From: Tupaia tana
Taxonomy: Eukaryota > Chordata > Mammalia > Scandentia > Tupaiidae
Length of the DNA stretch: 64,000 bases
NCBI GenBank assembly: GCA_026018925.1
Contig: JAKSZU010000008.1
Span: 12,007,626 to 12,071,625, forward strand
Direction of reading: 5' to 3'
Shown: positions 32,825 through 44,129 of the stretch, one piece after another
How positions within the stretch are numbered: position 1 is the stretch's first letter
Layout: every line of letters starts with the position of its first letter
Translations under genes and position numbers: made by a program
Notes under the pieces: model-generated
What the model saw: the letters and a program-made list of their open reading frames with translations, nothing else
What the model was told of the DNA's origin: nothing
Database searches by the model: none

Positions 32825-33213
32825 TGTGGAGGGCACTGCATACGGAAGCCATCTTGAGCTATCCGCCATCTTGAGCTATCCACCATCTTGGAAACCATTA
32901 GGCTTCACTTTCTCACTGAGCAAACTGTTTCTCAGAAATCATGTGACCAACCATTCTCCCCAGAAGTGGTTGGGTTTCTAGGCAACGGGAGAGATCCACC
33001 CACATCAATGATTGGTTCATGCTTTTCTATCTCATTTGCATTTCGGGCAGTCAATCAATGCCCACCAGCCTGTATATAAGCTCGCTGTTCTTCCTTAATA
33101 AACGAGACTTGATCGGCACCTCATCTTGTCTCCACTCTGTGTGTCTGTGTGTTTGTCCCATCTCTCACTCCCTCCCCCAGGAAACCTGTTCGACTATCCC
33201 GCGGGCCGGGACA
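32825..33213 (+). mobile_element. solo LTR, class II-like ERV (fossil)
   Basis: A 389-bp element opens with TG and closes with CA. It has a TATATAA box at about 33073 and an AATAAA signal about 30 bp further. CAAAAT sits directly on both sides (32819-32824 and 33214-33219), a 6-bp TSD typical of betaretrovirus-like ERVs. No internal region is present, so it is a recombination product. The clean TSD suggests moderate to young age. Family name not recognised. Confidence 0.75.
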
Positions 33214-33319
33214 CAAAATATACATTTACTTAAGGAGTAAAGACCACCCCCAGGAAACCTGTTAGACTATCCCACTGGCCGGGACACAAAATATACATTT
33301 ACTTAAGGAGTAAAGACCA
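33174..33319 (+). repeat. 73-bp tandem duplication across the LTR edge
   Basis: 33174-33246 and 33247-33319 are two copies of the same 73-bp block. Each contains the last 40 bp of the LTR, the TSD and about 27 bp of host flank. The copies differ at only a few positions. The duplication must postdate the LTR insertion. Confidence 0.9.
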
Positions 33320-33571
33320 ATGCATACAAGATAATTAGGGAATAATGTAATAGCAAATGCAACAATCCAGACATCCATCACTGTGCTTTCAAGTAAATCA
33401 TTATAAATGAAAATTCATATTGCTTGGCACTATTTTAAAACAAGTTAGAACGCAAGAAATCTTTTGGATTACAAGAAATAACTCCTAATCAGACTGAAAT
33501 GTTAAGATTCTGACTCTGTTACATGCCATAGAAATTACATTTTCATGCTTTATATAAGAATTACTATTGTC

Positions 33572-33847
33572 TTTTTTTTTTTTTTTTTTTTTTTTGGAGA
33601 GGTTTTCGCTATAGGGCACGTGCACTCACCAGACAGACAGAGAGAGACATGGACCAGAAAACGAGAAGTCACCCCCCAGGGGGGATGGTCACGCCACAAT
33701 CCCTTCTCCTCCATTCTCCTCTTGGGATCTTGGGCATGCATGCACACGCGCCCGGCGTGAGTTTTAAGCCACCGGGTCCGGGACGTGAACCGCGGTCAAC
33801 TATGTGGGAGTCCAGTGACATAGCCATTATGCTAACTGATGGTTCCC
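33572..33847 (-). mobile_element. young family A SINE
   Basis: T22 run, GGAGAGGTTTTCGCTATAGGG, CCCCCCAGGGGGG, GGGACGTGAACCGCGG and GCTAACTGATGGTTCCC. TSD AGAATTACTATTGTC is perfect at 33557-33571 and 33848-33862. Confidence 0.94.
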
Positions 33848-33862
33848 AGAATTACTATTGTC

Positions 33863-34268
33863 TTTTAAAAAAATCATTACTATATCTAATAAAGTAACCT
33901 TTAAGGAAGAAAATCATACTTATTTGATAAATAAAAGAATATTTCTGATTAAACAAGAAAAATACCAATGTCTAATGGAATTAAATAACCATCTTCCAGA
34001 AAACTAGTTTTATAGCACTGATCATCAGACCTTAAAAATCACCTCAAAAATGTAGATTCCTGGTCTAGAACTCTAGACCTACTGAATCAGAATTTCTTGG
34101 AGGAGGTAGTTTCCACCTATCTAGTATGCACCCTAGATATTTTGGTGCAGTTATTCTAAGGAAAACACATGAAGAAACACAACTCAAGAAATAAAAGGAA
34201 TTTATAGAGGACATAACCTCTTATCACTTAAAAGTGTGCACATTCTTCAATAGGTTACGAGCAAGAAA
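33863..34268. other. unassigned sequence
   Basis: No recognised feature. The segment about 34020-34170 (TCACCTCAAAAATGTAGATT, CTGAATCAGAATTTCTTGG) has the texture of an old interspersed repeat but I cannot name it. Confidence 0.3.
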
Positions 34269-34518
34269 ATTTTTTTTTAGATTTCTGCCATAAGATGCCT
34301 GTACCTGCTTGAGAGAGACAGAGAGAAGGAAAATGAGAAATTGCCCACCAGTGGGGATGGCCACATTACAATTCCATATCCTCTAGTCTCCTCTTAGGAT
34401 TTTGAGCATACATGCACATACATCCAGCCCGATTTTCAATAGCTGGTTTCAGGACTTGAACTGTGCAGTTGGCCATATGGGATCTAGTGTCTTAACAGCC
34501 ACAGCACCTGCTGGCCCC
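34269..34518 (-). mobile_element. old family A SINE
   Basis: TTTTTTTTAGATTTCTGCCAT, GATGGCCACATTACAATTCC, GATTTTCAATAGCTGG and ACAGCACCTGCTGGCCCC in antisense. The pyrimidine tract is shortened. Confidence 0.85.
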
Positions 34519-34807
34519 AGAAAATGTTTTATTTAATAGATATAATAAAAAGCTTGACCAACTTTTAGGAAATGCATATGTATCTTGCTTAAATACACAT
34601 GGAGCATTTGCAAATGTTGATCATGTTCAGTGTCATATGGGCTCTGTGGATGTGTCTAGCACAATGAAGGAACAATTTTTAAATGTTTTAGAAATATGCT
34701 TGGAAATTTTTAATTATGCTTTTAGATAATACATTTATTAAAAAAAGATGTGAGAAAAATTAGAAAATTATCTAAAAGTGAATGAAAATACTACATATTA
34801 AAACTTG

Positions 34808-34912
34808 TGGGTCAGCAAGTGGCTTGGTAGCTAAGGTGCTGGATCCCACATAGTTAAACATGCAGTTAAAGTCTGGGACATGGATCTTGAAAGCATACCA
34901 GACACAAGCGAC
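34808..34912 (+). mobile_element. old SINE 5' half
   Basis: GGGTCAGCAAGTGGCTTGG head through TTGAAAGCATACCAGACAC. It stops where L1-type sequence starts. A matching SINE 3' end, same orientation, begins at 37918, so the L1 segment sits between two SINE halves. Confidence 0.75.
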
Positions 34913-36579
34913 AAGAGTTGTCATCAGGCAAGCAGCTCATGGCTGGAAGACTGTGCTGCAAAGACCTGTGGCTTATCCCCTCCCCCACTCACCTTTGAAC
35001 TCTCAGATGTGTTCACTGGAACTTTGAGAAGACTTTGTCCCCCTTCTAGCAAAATTGGGATATCCATTCCAGCAATGGGCCTGGCTGCACTGAATGTAGG
35101 GAAACTGAACTGCAGAGAGATTGTGGCTCATCCCCTGCCACATGCCTCTGAATTTTTAAGACTTCAGTGTTTTCTGAAGCGCCCAGTACAGGCGCTGCAC
35201 AATTCCTTCTGTCTTCCTCAATTACACCTCAGCAGCTCAGTCATAGGCACACCTGTTCTCTGGAAACTGGGAAAACTTTGAATCATCCAAGTCCAGTGAG
35301 AAAAGTTCAGGTTGCTGGGGAGCATTAGGGAGGTAGAGCAACAGAAAGATTGCCAATCACCTACTCCCACATGGTTTTAAATGCTCAGAATTAACTTGAA
35401 AAATTTAGAAAGAAATGTATAAATCACCACATGACTAGAAACCGTCACAGAGGCACAAGAAATATGAGCAACCAAGAAAATATCTCTTCCCCACAGAGGA
35501 AAACATCAATTCCTCAACATGCACAGATAACAAAATGGAACTCGTAGAAATGTCAGATAAACATTTCAGAAAATCTATAGTGACAAAACTAAATGAGATG
35601 CAAGAGAAAGAGAATGAACTCCAGGAGATGAGGAAATTCTTTCATGATTTGAAAGAAGAAATAGACACCATTAAAAAAAAAAAAAGAATCAAATAGAATT
35701 ATTAAAAATGAAGACTGTAATACAGGAAATTAAAACCTTCCTTGAAAGTATTAAAAGTAGGTTAAATAGTGCAGAAAATCAAATCACAGATGTAGAAGAC
35801 AAAACCTCTGACCTAGAAAAAAAGATCAAAAAAATAAAAAAATAAAAGAACCCAGAAAAATTAAGACAATATATGAGAAATAATAGATACCATTAAGCAC
35901 CCATACATCCAGATAATTGATGTCCCAAGAGGTGAAGAAATTAATAAGGGGATTGATAATCTAGTCCATAAAATACTGGAAGAAAACTTTCCAAATCTAC
36001 AGAGGCATTCAAAGATCCAGACCCAAGAAATAAAAAGGATCCCAAATAGAATCAACCCAGGATTTTCTCCAAGACACATCATAGCCAGATTGACCAAAAC
36101 CACAAACAAAAACAAGATACTAAAATTGTCAAGAGAGAAATGTCAAGTTACTTACAAAGGTTATCCTATCAGGTTAACATCAGATCTCTCATTGGAAACA
36201 ATGCAGACAAGGAAAGAATGGGGAAATACATTCAAGGCTTTAAATAACAATTTCAACCAAGATTACTAGACCCAGCAAGATTATGCTTCACATGGGAAAA
36301 ACAGATAAAATCATTCTCAGATAAACAAAACCTGAAAGAATTTACTAACTCTAGACTAGCTCTTCAAAAGTTTTGAAGGAAGTTCTACACCAGGAGAACT
36401 AAAGTCTGACAGATAGATGTAAGAGAACAAAAAACAACCAAGAAAATGGCTTACTTAATGATAGAAACATCTCTGGAAATATTGATAATAACGTTGAATG
36501 TTAATGGATTAAATTCTTTAATCAAGAGACATAGACAGGCTGAATTGATTTAAAAAAAGAAAGAAAGGAAGGAAGGAAG

Positions 36580-36617
<38 letters not shown>

Positions 36618-37008
36618 CAAGCAAGCAAGCAAGCAGAAACCCTCTATCTGTTGCCTACAAGAAATGCACCTATGGATAAAGACATAAGCCTTACATAGAC
36701 TAACAGTGAAGGGCTGGAAAAAGATATTTCATGAGAATGGAAATAAAGAAAGAGCTGGAGTTGTGATACTGATTTCAGACAAAATAGGCTTTAAGACAAA
36801 AACTCTAAGAGACAAAGGGCATTATACAGTAGTAAAAGGGTTAATTCCTCAAGAAGACATAAAGCTTATAAATATCTCTGCACCCAACTTAAGAGCACTG
36901 AAATACATGAAGGAAAGACTGCTAGAGCTAAAAGGAGAGATAGGTTGCAATGCCATAATTTTGGGGATCTCAACACCCCCATTATCTCCTTTACACAGAC
37001 CTTCTAGA

Positions 37009-37043
<35 letters not shown>

Positions 37044-37917
37044 AGCAGAGAGATACAAGACTAAACGATCTTATAAATCAAATGGACTTAACAGACACCT
37101 ATAGAACTTTCCACTCTAAGACCACAAAATAAACATTTTCTTACCCAACATGGAACCTTTTCAAAGATTGACCATATAATAGGACACAAATCAAGCATGT
37201 ACAGAGTACAGATTCAAAGGCATAGAAACTATATTCAGCATCTTCTCTAACCTTGATATTAATTTCAGGAAAAATTCTTGACAGTACATAAATACATGGA
37301 AACTAAACAACCTATTACTGAATGACTTAACTACTGAATAAATTAAGTCTGAAATCAAAAGATTTATGGAAACAAATGATAATAAGTACATAAGTTTCCA
37401 TAACCTATGGGACATGGTAAAAGCAGACATAAGAGAGAAATTCATAGCAAATAGTGCACATAAGAAAAAGATGGAAAGGTGGCAAATAGACAACCTAACA
37501 TCAATACTTAAGGGAATTAGAAAAGCAGCAACAGAAAAATCCAAAAAGTGCCAAGAGAAAATACATAATAAAGATTCAAGCAGAAATAAATGAAATAGAA
37601 ATAAATGAACTAAGAAATAAATGAAACCAAAAGCTGATTCTTTGAAAAGATTAACAAGATCGACACACCATTAACTAGACTGATTAAGAAGAAGAAAGAA
37701 AAAAAAACAGATAAATCAAATACGTAATCAATCAGGCAATATTACAACAGACACAATAGAAATACAAAACATCATAAGAGGATACTGTGAACAACTATAT
37801 GCCAACAAACAAGAGAACATGTAGGAGACGGACAAATTCCTAGATGCATATTAATCTACCAAGATTGAATCAGGAGGATATAGAAAGCCTGAATAAACCC
37901 ATAGCAAGCCATGAGAC
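34913..37917 (+). mobile_element. L1: 5'UTR, ORF1, ORF2 endonuclease part
   Basis: 5'UTR at about 34913-35463. ORF1 runs from ATGAGCAACCAAGAAAA (35464) to about 36375, with a K/E-rich coiled-coil zone (35560-35840) and an RRM/C-terminal zone (VTYKGYPIRLTSDLS-like, 36140-36190). ORF2 starts near 36470 (LNVNGLNS..KRHRQAELI), keeps the endonuclease word ICCLQEMHL (36650) and runs to about 37918, before the catalytic reverse transcriptase. Stops and frameshifts are frequent, including a 31-base A run at 37011. 3'-truncated. Confidence 0.9.
36552..36637 (+). repeat. (GAAA)n/(GCAA)n inside L1 ORF2
   Basis: A purine microsatellite interrupts the ORF2 endonuclease region, ending in four GCAA units. 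It replaces the short A-rich spacer expected after the AELI codons. Confidence 0.9.
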
Positions 37918-37995
37918 TGAATCACCGTCCCTTTTTCTCTCTTCCCTTCTCTAATAAGCACAAGCACACTCTGGAAAATTTAAAAAAATAATAAT
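37918..37995 (+). mobile_element. old SINE 3' half
   Basis: ATCACCGTCCCTTTTTCTC, CTCTTCCCTTCTCTAATAAG and CACAAGCACACTCTGG, then an A-rich tail. It complements the head at 34808-34912, with about 70 bp of body missing between them. Confidence 0.6.
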
Positions 37996-38059
37996 AATTA
38001 AGAAAAATTTGTATCATATGGCTTACCTAGCACTTAAGAATAAATATATATTCTTAAAT

Positions 38060-39061
38060 ACTAATCTTAGAAAAGAAGAAAGGATAAATTTTAATCAGCT
38101 AGTTATCACAGTTTAGACAATAGAGAAAAACAAAGAAATTGGTCCAAAGAAAATGAAAGTATAAGATGATAAAAGAACAGAAATTGAAGAAGCAAGCAAC
38201 TATATCATAACAGAATTCAACATAGTTAAAAATTGCTTATTGGAAAAAGACATAATAAAGAAGATTAAAAAAATACTCTGCTAAAACCAATCAAGAGAAA
38301 TAAAGAGAAAAGGGGCATACATGTGTACATATGTGTGTTTGCACAGAAATATTTTAGCAATGATAAAAAAGATATAGCACAGAAACATCAGAGGTTTAAA
38401 AGTATAATAAGAGTATAAGATAAGAATATGGATGACCTTATACTATTAAACTTAAAACTTAGAAATAGGTTCTGGAAAAAATTATTAAACAAAATTAGAT
38501 AAAAGAAATGCAAACCCTAAACAAGTCTATAATATATTTTTAGTTGAATCGGTAGTTAGCAATCTCTCCACAAAGAAAATGTCAGAGTAGGTTCCTTTAT
38601 GGATATTTTTTCAGTCTTACACCAAATCTCTCAGACTTCTCTGGGAAAAAGAGGAAGCAACTCATTTTATAATAGTAAAATTACCTTGATGCCAAAATTA
38701 TACAAGAACAGCAAATGGAAAGTAAATTATAAGCCAATTTACTCATATACATAGACTTAAAGTATCCATTAACCAAACAAATCCAATCAATATATGTAAA
38801 CATGTAATTGATCAAATCAAGGTGTTATAGTTCAGAAATATAAGGTTGGTTTAACATTAAGAAATTTATTAAAAAATTTAGCACAACACTGGCCTCTTGG
38901 CCTAGTGGTTAAGCCAGCCAGATCCCACACGGTCAATTGGATAGGTCAAGTCCTGGACCTAGTGGCTTGGGAAACACATTGAGCACATGTGCACGACTGT
39001 GCAAGATCCTGAAGAGAGTCAGAGGTGCAGGGATTATGTGTGACCATTCCCCATGGGGATG

Positions 39062-39116
<55 letters not shown>

Positions 39117-39368
39117 CCCTCTCTCTCTCTGGCAAGCACACATGCCTTCTAATCAAAAAAGGGAGAGAGAGAAAGAGAAAAATATTCAGCACTTTAATAG
39201 CTTTAGATAATAAAACATAATATTCTCAAGAAACTCAGAAAAATCATTTGATAAGATTCAAATCCTACTCAGGATAAAAAGAAATCTTACACTCTTAGCA
39301 AACTAGAAATAGAAGAGAATATATACTGACAATTTACAACAAATATTACACTTAATGAGGAAATGTTA
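38060..39368 (+). mobile_element. old L1 ORF2 reverse-transcriptase fragment, split by a SINE
   Basis: TCATTTTATAATAGTAAAATTAC-type words, GCCAAAATTATACAAG, TATAAGCCAATTTACTC and GATCAAATCAAGGTG parallel the L1 RT region (IT-L-PKP..NYRPISLMN..HHDQVGF). After the SINE, CATTTGATAAGATTCAAATCC (EKAFDKIQ) and AACTAGAAATAGAAGAGAA continue it. Boundary at the left is uncertain. Very decayed. Confidence 0.65.
38887..39180 (+). mobile_element. old family A SINE with (TC)n, inside L1
   Basis: ACTGGCCTCTTGGCCTAGTGG head, TAGTGGCTTGGGAAACACATT and CCCCATGGGGATGCTATCTC, a (TC)n of about 50 bp from 39063, then GGCAAGCACACATGCCTTC. ATTTAGCAC and ATTCAGCAC outside the ends look like a diverged TSD. Confidence 0.85.
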
Positions 39369-40577
39369 GGGTGTCTTCCATCATTATTTCCAATGAATGT
39401 TGTTCCAGAGACTCCCAGTCTGCCTGAATGCCATGTGCCAGAGACTTCTAAATGAATTCTCTGCACGTGAATGACATGTCCTATTTTTTATGAAAGGCAA
39501 TCCGTAGACTCCCAAAATATTCAGACAAGAAGCCATTTTAAAGCTGAAGTGTGTCCTGGTGTGTTCAGAGAAGCCATGCTCTAAACCCATCTCCTCGACT
39601 CCCAAAATATTTAGACAAGCACTGTGGAGAGATTTTGTCACAGAACGACCAGAAACAACCACAGAGATACAAGAAACATGAGAAACCAAGAAAATGTTTC
39701 TCCCATAAGGGAAAAGAACAATACCTTATCATCTACAAATAGTACAGTAGAATTCTTGGAAATGTCTGATAAAGACTTCAGAATATTCACATTGACAAAA
39801 CTAAACGAGATGCAAGAGCTGAGAGATAATTAACTCCAGAAGATGCAGGAGAAAAGAGACAAGTTCCAGGAGGTGTTGAAGTGTTTTCATGATCTGAAAG
39901 AGGAAATACACACCATGAAAAATAATCAAATGGAGATATTAGAGATGAATGCTGCCCTTTAGGAAATCAAAACGTCCCTCGAAAGTATTAAAAACAGATT
40001 AGTCCATGCAGAAAATTGAATCTCGGATATTAAAGGTAAAACCTCTGATCTAGAAAAAACAACCAAAAAAAAAAAAAAACTGAGAAAATAACCCCCAAAA
40101 ATGAGAATACTATACGAGAAATACTAGACAGCATTAAGTGCCCAAATATTCAGATAATTGGTATCCCAGAAGGTGAGGAAACTAATAAAGGCATTGATAA
40201 TCTATTCCATGAAATCTTGGAAGAAAACTTTCCAAATATAGAGAGGTATTCAAATATACAGACCCAAGATATTCAAACGACCCCTAATAGAATCAACCCA
40301 AGAAGATCTTCTCCAAGACATAATCATTGCCAGACTGGTCAAATCTATAGACAAAGACACGATACTAAAATTGGCAAGAGAGAAACGTCAGGTTACTTAT
40401 AAAGGCTATCCTATCAGGCTAACATCAGACCTCTCATCAGAAACAATGTGAACAAGGAAAGAATGGGAAAATATATTCAAAGTGTTAAGTGAAAAACAGT
40501 TTCAACCAAGAATGCTATACCCAGCAAGATTATCTTTTATATGGAAAGAAAGAATAAAACATTTTCAGATAAACAGT
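39369..40577 (+). mobile_element. L1: 5'UTR and ORF1, 3'-truncated
   Basis: The 5'UTR (about 39390-39675) holds two copies of GACTCCCAAAATATT..AGACAAG about 100 bp apart. ORF1 begins ATGAGAAACCAAGAAAATG (39679), close to the ORF1 start of the L1 at 35464. Its coiled-coil and RRM zones are recognisable (IPEGEETNKGIDNLFHEIL; VTYKGYPIRLTSDLS). It ends abruptly within the C-terminal domain at about 40577 (HFQIN). Several in-frame stops. Losing the 3' end is unlike normal L1 5' truncation and implies a later deletion. Confidence 0.88.
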
Positions 40578-41205
40578 TTACTTTCTTTTCAGTTGTTGAT
40601 AGGTTTAGCAATACGTTAAAATATTTTTCTTGTTTGTTTCTTTAATGGAATGGAAACATAAACTTTTCTTCCTTCCTGATCCCTCTGGAATTGAAAACTA
40701 CTTGGGAATATTCTTATTTTGTGGGAGAAGGGTTATATGCATAAGTTCAATAATGCTTGTTGCATTGATTCAGAAATCGGAAATACTCATTATTGGACAG
40801 GGCTTTGACTGGAATGTCATATCTAAAGATTAATCAGCAAACTATTGAACTAAGGTGGATCTCAACTAAGCTAACAGAAGTTCTTAGAAAGATGGCCTGG
40901 TACCATAAATAATTCTGCCTGGCAGAGAGGATTAGAGAAGATACATGAAAGAATTAATAACATAAAATAACCTGGACTTTTCCAGTCCAGCATTGTAATC
41001 AGTAGAGATTGCAAAAGAGCAACCACACCAGAGAATTATCTTGAGAAAGATTTTGAAGGAAGAAAAAGAGACTGATCTTTGCTAGCAGATGGTATGTCAC
41101 AGAATGCTTGGTAGGCAGGGCTGAATTGAGAAGGTTTATGTGTGACTAGTGTGCTGGGCATTTGCTTTTCAACAAGTTGACTAGTTGACCTGTAAATATT
41201 TTCTC
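40578..41205. other. unassigned sequence
   Basis: AT-rich, starting at the L1 break. Short 67-codon open frame at 40630-40833, no domain. Confidence 0.35.
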
Positions 41206-41220
41206 AAAAATATTTAAAAC

Positions 41221-41482
41221 AGGGAACCAGCAGTTAGCGTAATGGCTATGTCGCTGGACTCCCACCTAGTCGACCGTGGTTCGCGTCCCGGACCCGGTGG
41301 CTTAAAACTCACGCCGGGCGCGTGTGCGTGTGTGCCCAAGATCCCGAGAGGAGAATGGAGGAGAAGGGATTGCGGCGTGACCATCCCCCCTGGGGGGTGA
41401 TTTCTCGCTTTCTGTCTCTATGTCTCTCTCTGTCTGTCTGGCAAGCGTACGCGCCCTATAGAGAAAACCTCTCCAAAAAAAA
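41221..41482 (+). mobile_element. young family A SINE (near-consensus copy)
   Basis: A good reference copy. Head GGAACCAGCAGTTAGCGTAATGG with an A-box-like TTAGCGTAATGG and B-box-like GGTTCGCGTCCCGG; GGCTTAAAACTCACGCCGGG; AGATCCCGAGAGGAGAATGG; AGGGATTGCGGCGTG; palindrome CCCCCCTGGGGGG; pyrimidine tract; GCCCTATAGAGAAAACC; A tail. TSD AAAAATATTTAAAAC is perfect at 41206-41220 and 41483-41497. The boxes suggest Pol III transcription. Confidence 0.95.
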
Positions 41483-41689
41483 AAAAATATTTAAAACCGT
41501 ACTGTTTCTGTTGTTATAGAGTCACAAACAGAATTATACAAAAGTATAAGAAATATTTTGAACATTATCTTTAAAATTCAGTATTTTGAAATTTTAAAAG
41601 TTGCTTATTAACTATCAAGAACTATGGAGTATGAATTAAAATTTTTTGATACGTAAAATAAATGTTTGTGGAAAAATGTAAAAATAAAT

Positions 41690-41745
41690 TTTATAAATAA
41701 ATAAATAAAATACCACCAAAAAAAAAAAAAAAGAAAGAAAGAAAG
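41690..41745 (+). repeat. A-rich (AAAT)n/(GAAA)n tract
   Basis: Three or four AAAT units, an A16 run and three GAAA units. Possibly the tail of an unrecognised retroelement to its left. Confidence 0.75.
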
Positions 41746-41765
41746 GCAATCCTATCACTTCATTT

Positions 41766-42165
41766 TAACAAAGTATAACAAATTACCATAAGCTGGATGG
41801 CTTAAGACAACAGAAATTGATTCCCTCACAGTTCTCGAGGCTAAACGTCTTAATTCAAGATTTTGGCAGGGTTGTGTTCCTGCCTTTTCTAGCTCCTGGT
41901 GGCTGCCAGCATTCCTTCACTGGTGGCCACGTTACTCCAATTTCCACCTTGCAGTTCACATGGCTCCTCCTCTTGGTGTGTGTCATCTCCCTCTGCCTCT
42001 CTCTGAGAAAGATCTCCTTAACACCCACACAATTAATCCAGAATAATTTACCTAGATCAAGGACCTAAACTTAATCACCTATGGGAAGACCTGTTTTTCT
42101 TACGAGGTAGCATTTACAGATTCTAGGAATTAGAACCTGATATCTTTGCATGGCAAGTATCCAGC
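41766..42165 (-). mobile_element. MLT1-like MaLR LTR (fossil)
   Basis: Antisense order: ACAAATTACCATAAGCTGG, TGGCTTAAGACAACAGAAAT, CTCACAGTTCTCGAGGCTAA, TTCACTGGTGGCCACGTTAC and AATCCAGAATAATTTACC. Better preserved than the copy at 12.3 kb but still old. No internal region. Confidence 0.65.
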
Positions 42166-43040
42166 CCACTACCGCAGGTGCAGGCTCTCGGCTGCTCGGT
42201 GGGTTCTCCTGAGCTTCACCTAGGACAGCTATGCTCCCGCAGACAGCAATGATAGGTCCTTTCTGTAACCTAAGACATAACAATGCCATGGCTACCATCG
42301 TAGGAATAAGCAGCACAGGCCTGCCCTTGCTGCTGGAATCTAGAAAAGGATACTCATTTTAATTTAAAAACACACTTTTATACCCCAAATTAAGTGACAC
42401 TTGCCCGCAGCCTCACATATAACTTGACATACAATATGTGGCCACTAATAGGTGCTTACCTGAGCAAAAAAATACCGTAGTTTTCCAAGGAGACTGGATT
42501 TGTCGAAAATGTTTCCTGTTTCCTGTGTCACAGTGAGGCCAGGGATCACACCAGGTGTCGATGCTGCATCAAGGCCTTTCGTGTTGCAAGGGAAGGGCCT
42601 GGCCAAGAGAAGAGGATTGGGGTGGGTTGGGGTGGGTTACTGTGAGGATGGACACAGCACGGCTGCCATCCAGCACCCGTGAGACCCAGGGCTTCTGCTC
42701 TTCATGTTTCTCTCAGGACCTGTAACGTTGTCTTTATACGCTCGTTGTAATGCACATTGTACTTTTCTCCACATATACCCGCTTCTTCATAATTTCTCTT
42801 TGAGTGTGAGCTGTGATGGCTGCCCCAATCAATTTGTCACTGAATAGCTATTGGAATTTCCTTCTGAGTGGCTTACTTCAAAAGACTCCAAGTCTGATCA
42901 ACTCAGTGTATTTTTTATTTTAAACCAGAGCTGCAGCCAGAGGTTATGGATTGAGTAACCTTGAGGTCCTCATCAATTTTCATGCAAGGGCGGTATAAGG
43001 GAAACAATTTAGCAGGATCATTTGGCTAAAACAATCACAC
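42166..43040. other. unassigned sequence
   Basis: No recognised feature; GGGGTGGGTT occurs twice in tandem near 42620. Confidence 0.4.
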
Positions 43041-43043
43041 CAG

Positions 43044-43307
43044 AGGGACCAGCAGATGGTGTAATGGTTAGGTCAATGGACTCTCACGTAATTGACTGCA
43101 GTTCGAGTCCTGGACCCGGTGACTTAAAACTCACACTGGGCACATGTGCATGCACGCCCAAAATCCTAAGAGAAACCTGGAGGAGAAGAGATGGAGGCAT
43201 GGTAATCCCCCTGTGGGGTGATTTCTCACTTTCTGTCTTTCTGTCTCTCTGTGTCTCTTGGGTGAGCACACAAGCCCTACAGCAAAAATCTCTCTCAAAA
43301 AATAAAT
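43044..43307 (+). mobile_element. family A SINE
   Basis: GAGGGACCAGCAGATGGTGTAATGG, CAGTTCGAGTCCTGGACCC, CCCCCTGTGGGG in place of the full palindrome, CCTACAGCAAAAATCTCTC. Intermediate between the young and old groups. Confidence 0.9.
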
Positions 43308-44120
43308 CATTAATTAAATAATTGCACTGCTGGAGGGGTATACAGACTGTGTGAAGGGATGTGTGTGGGGGCGGGCAGCCATTCTAACCTATGTCAATCA
43401 CAATCTTCTGTTGGAAATCTGGATCATTAAAATTCAAATAACTCTTCATAAAGCTAACATAAATGCAAAGGTTAAAAAAATCTTCAAAAGCAAAAAATGC
43501 CATCTGGTTTGTATATTATAAGCATTTTCTGAGGAATAGTTTTTTTAATATAATTATGCTCAAAATATAATGTCACTTTCATGGTATATCACTATTCTCT
43601 CTTTTCATCTCTAGTCTTTCCAAACTTTAAAGAAATTAACCAACAGTTCTGGTATCTTCAGTCTCACCTGCCAACTTCTCCTTTTCCTCTTCCCTCCATC
43701 TCACTGACCTCCCTGAGTGGAAGGATAGCCGCTCGGAGTCTGAGAGCTCTAAGAAGGGGCACGTTGATTATGCCCTACCCAAACTGTCTAATCTGCCTTA
43801 GTCGAAAAGAGACCAGATGCCTGCTTTTCTGTTTGATGGGAAGACTACTTTTAAACACTGAAGACAGGGTAAAAAGAAACCAGCCTGGACTTAAATATTT
43901 CAAACCAAACAAATCCCAAAGACATGGCTCAGTCATTTGCTGACATATGTGACATCATCTATGTTAAGATGTGCTTGGAAAGGATCCTGACTGGCTTTCA
44001 TCTATTTCACTTTGTACATCAAGCCCCACTATGAATTAAGAATGGTACAAGGCTCTGGGTTAGACAGCAAAGTCCTGATCTTCCAGAACCAATCCTAGAA
44101 GTTGAAATGGACATGAGCCA
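43308..44120. other. unassigned sequence
   Basis: A 120-codon plus-strand open frame (43581-43943) lies here, with no domain I recognise. No other feature. Confidence 0.4.
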
Positions 44121-44129
44121 GATTATTAC

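Noticed and set aside
34880-35281. 133-codon open frame on +
   Set aside because: It starts in a SINE head and runs through L1 5'UTR. ORF1 proper begins at 35464. No conserved domain.
41221-41290. Possible tRNA gene (A and B boxes)
   Set aside because: The head cannot be folded by eye into a full cloverleaf with a proper anticodon arm, and it continues into a SINE body with A tail and TSD.
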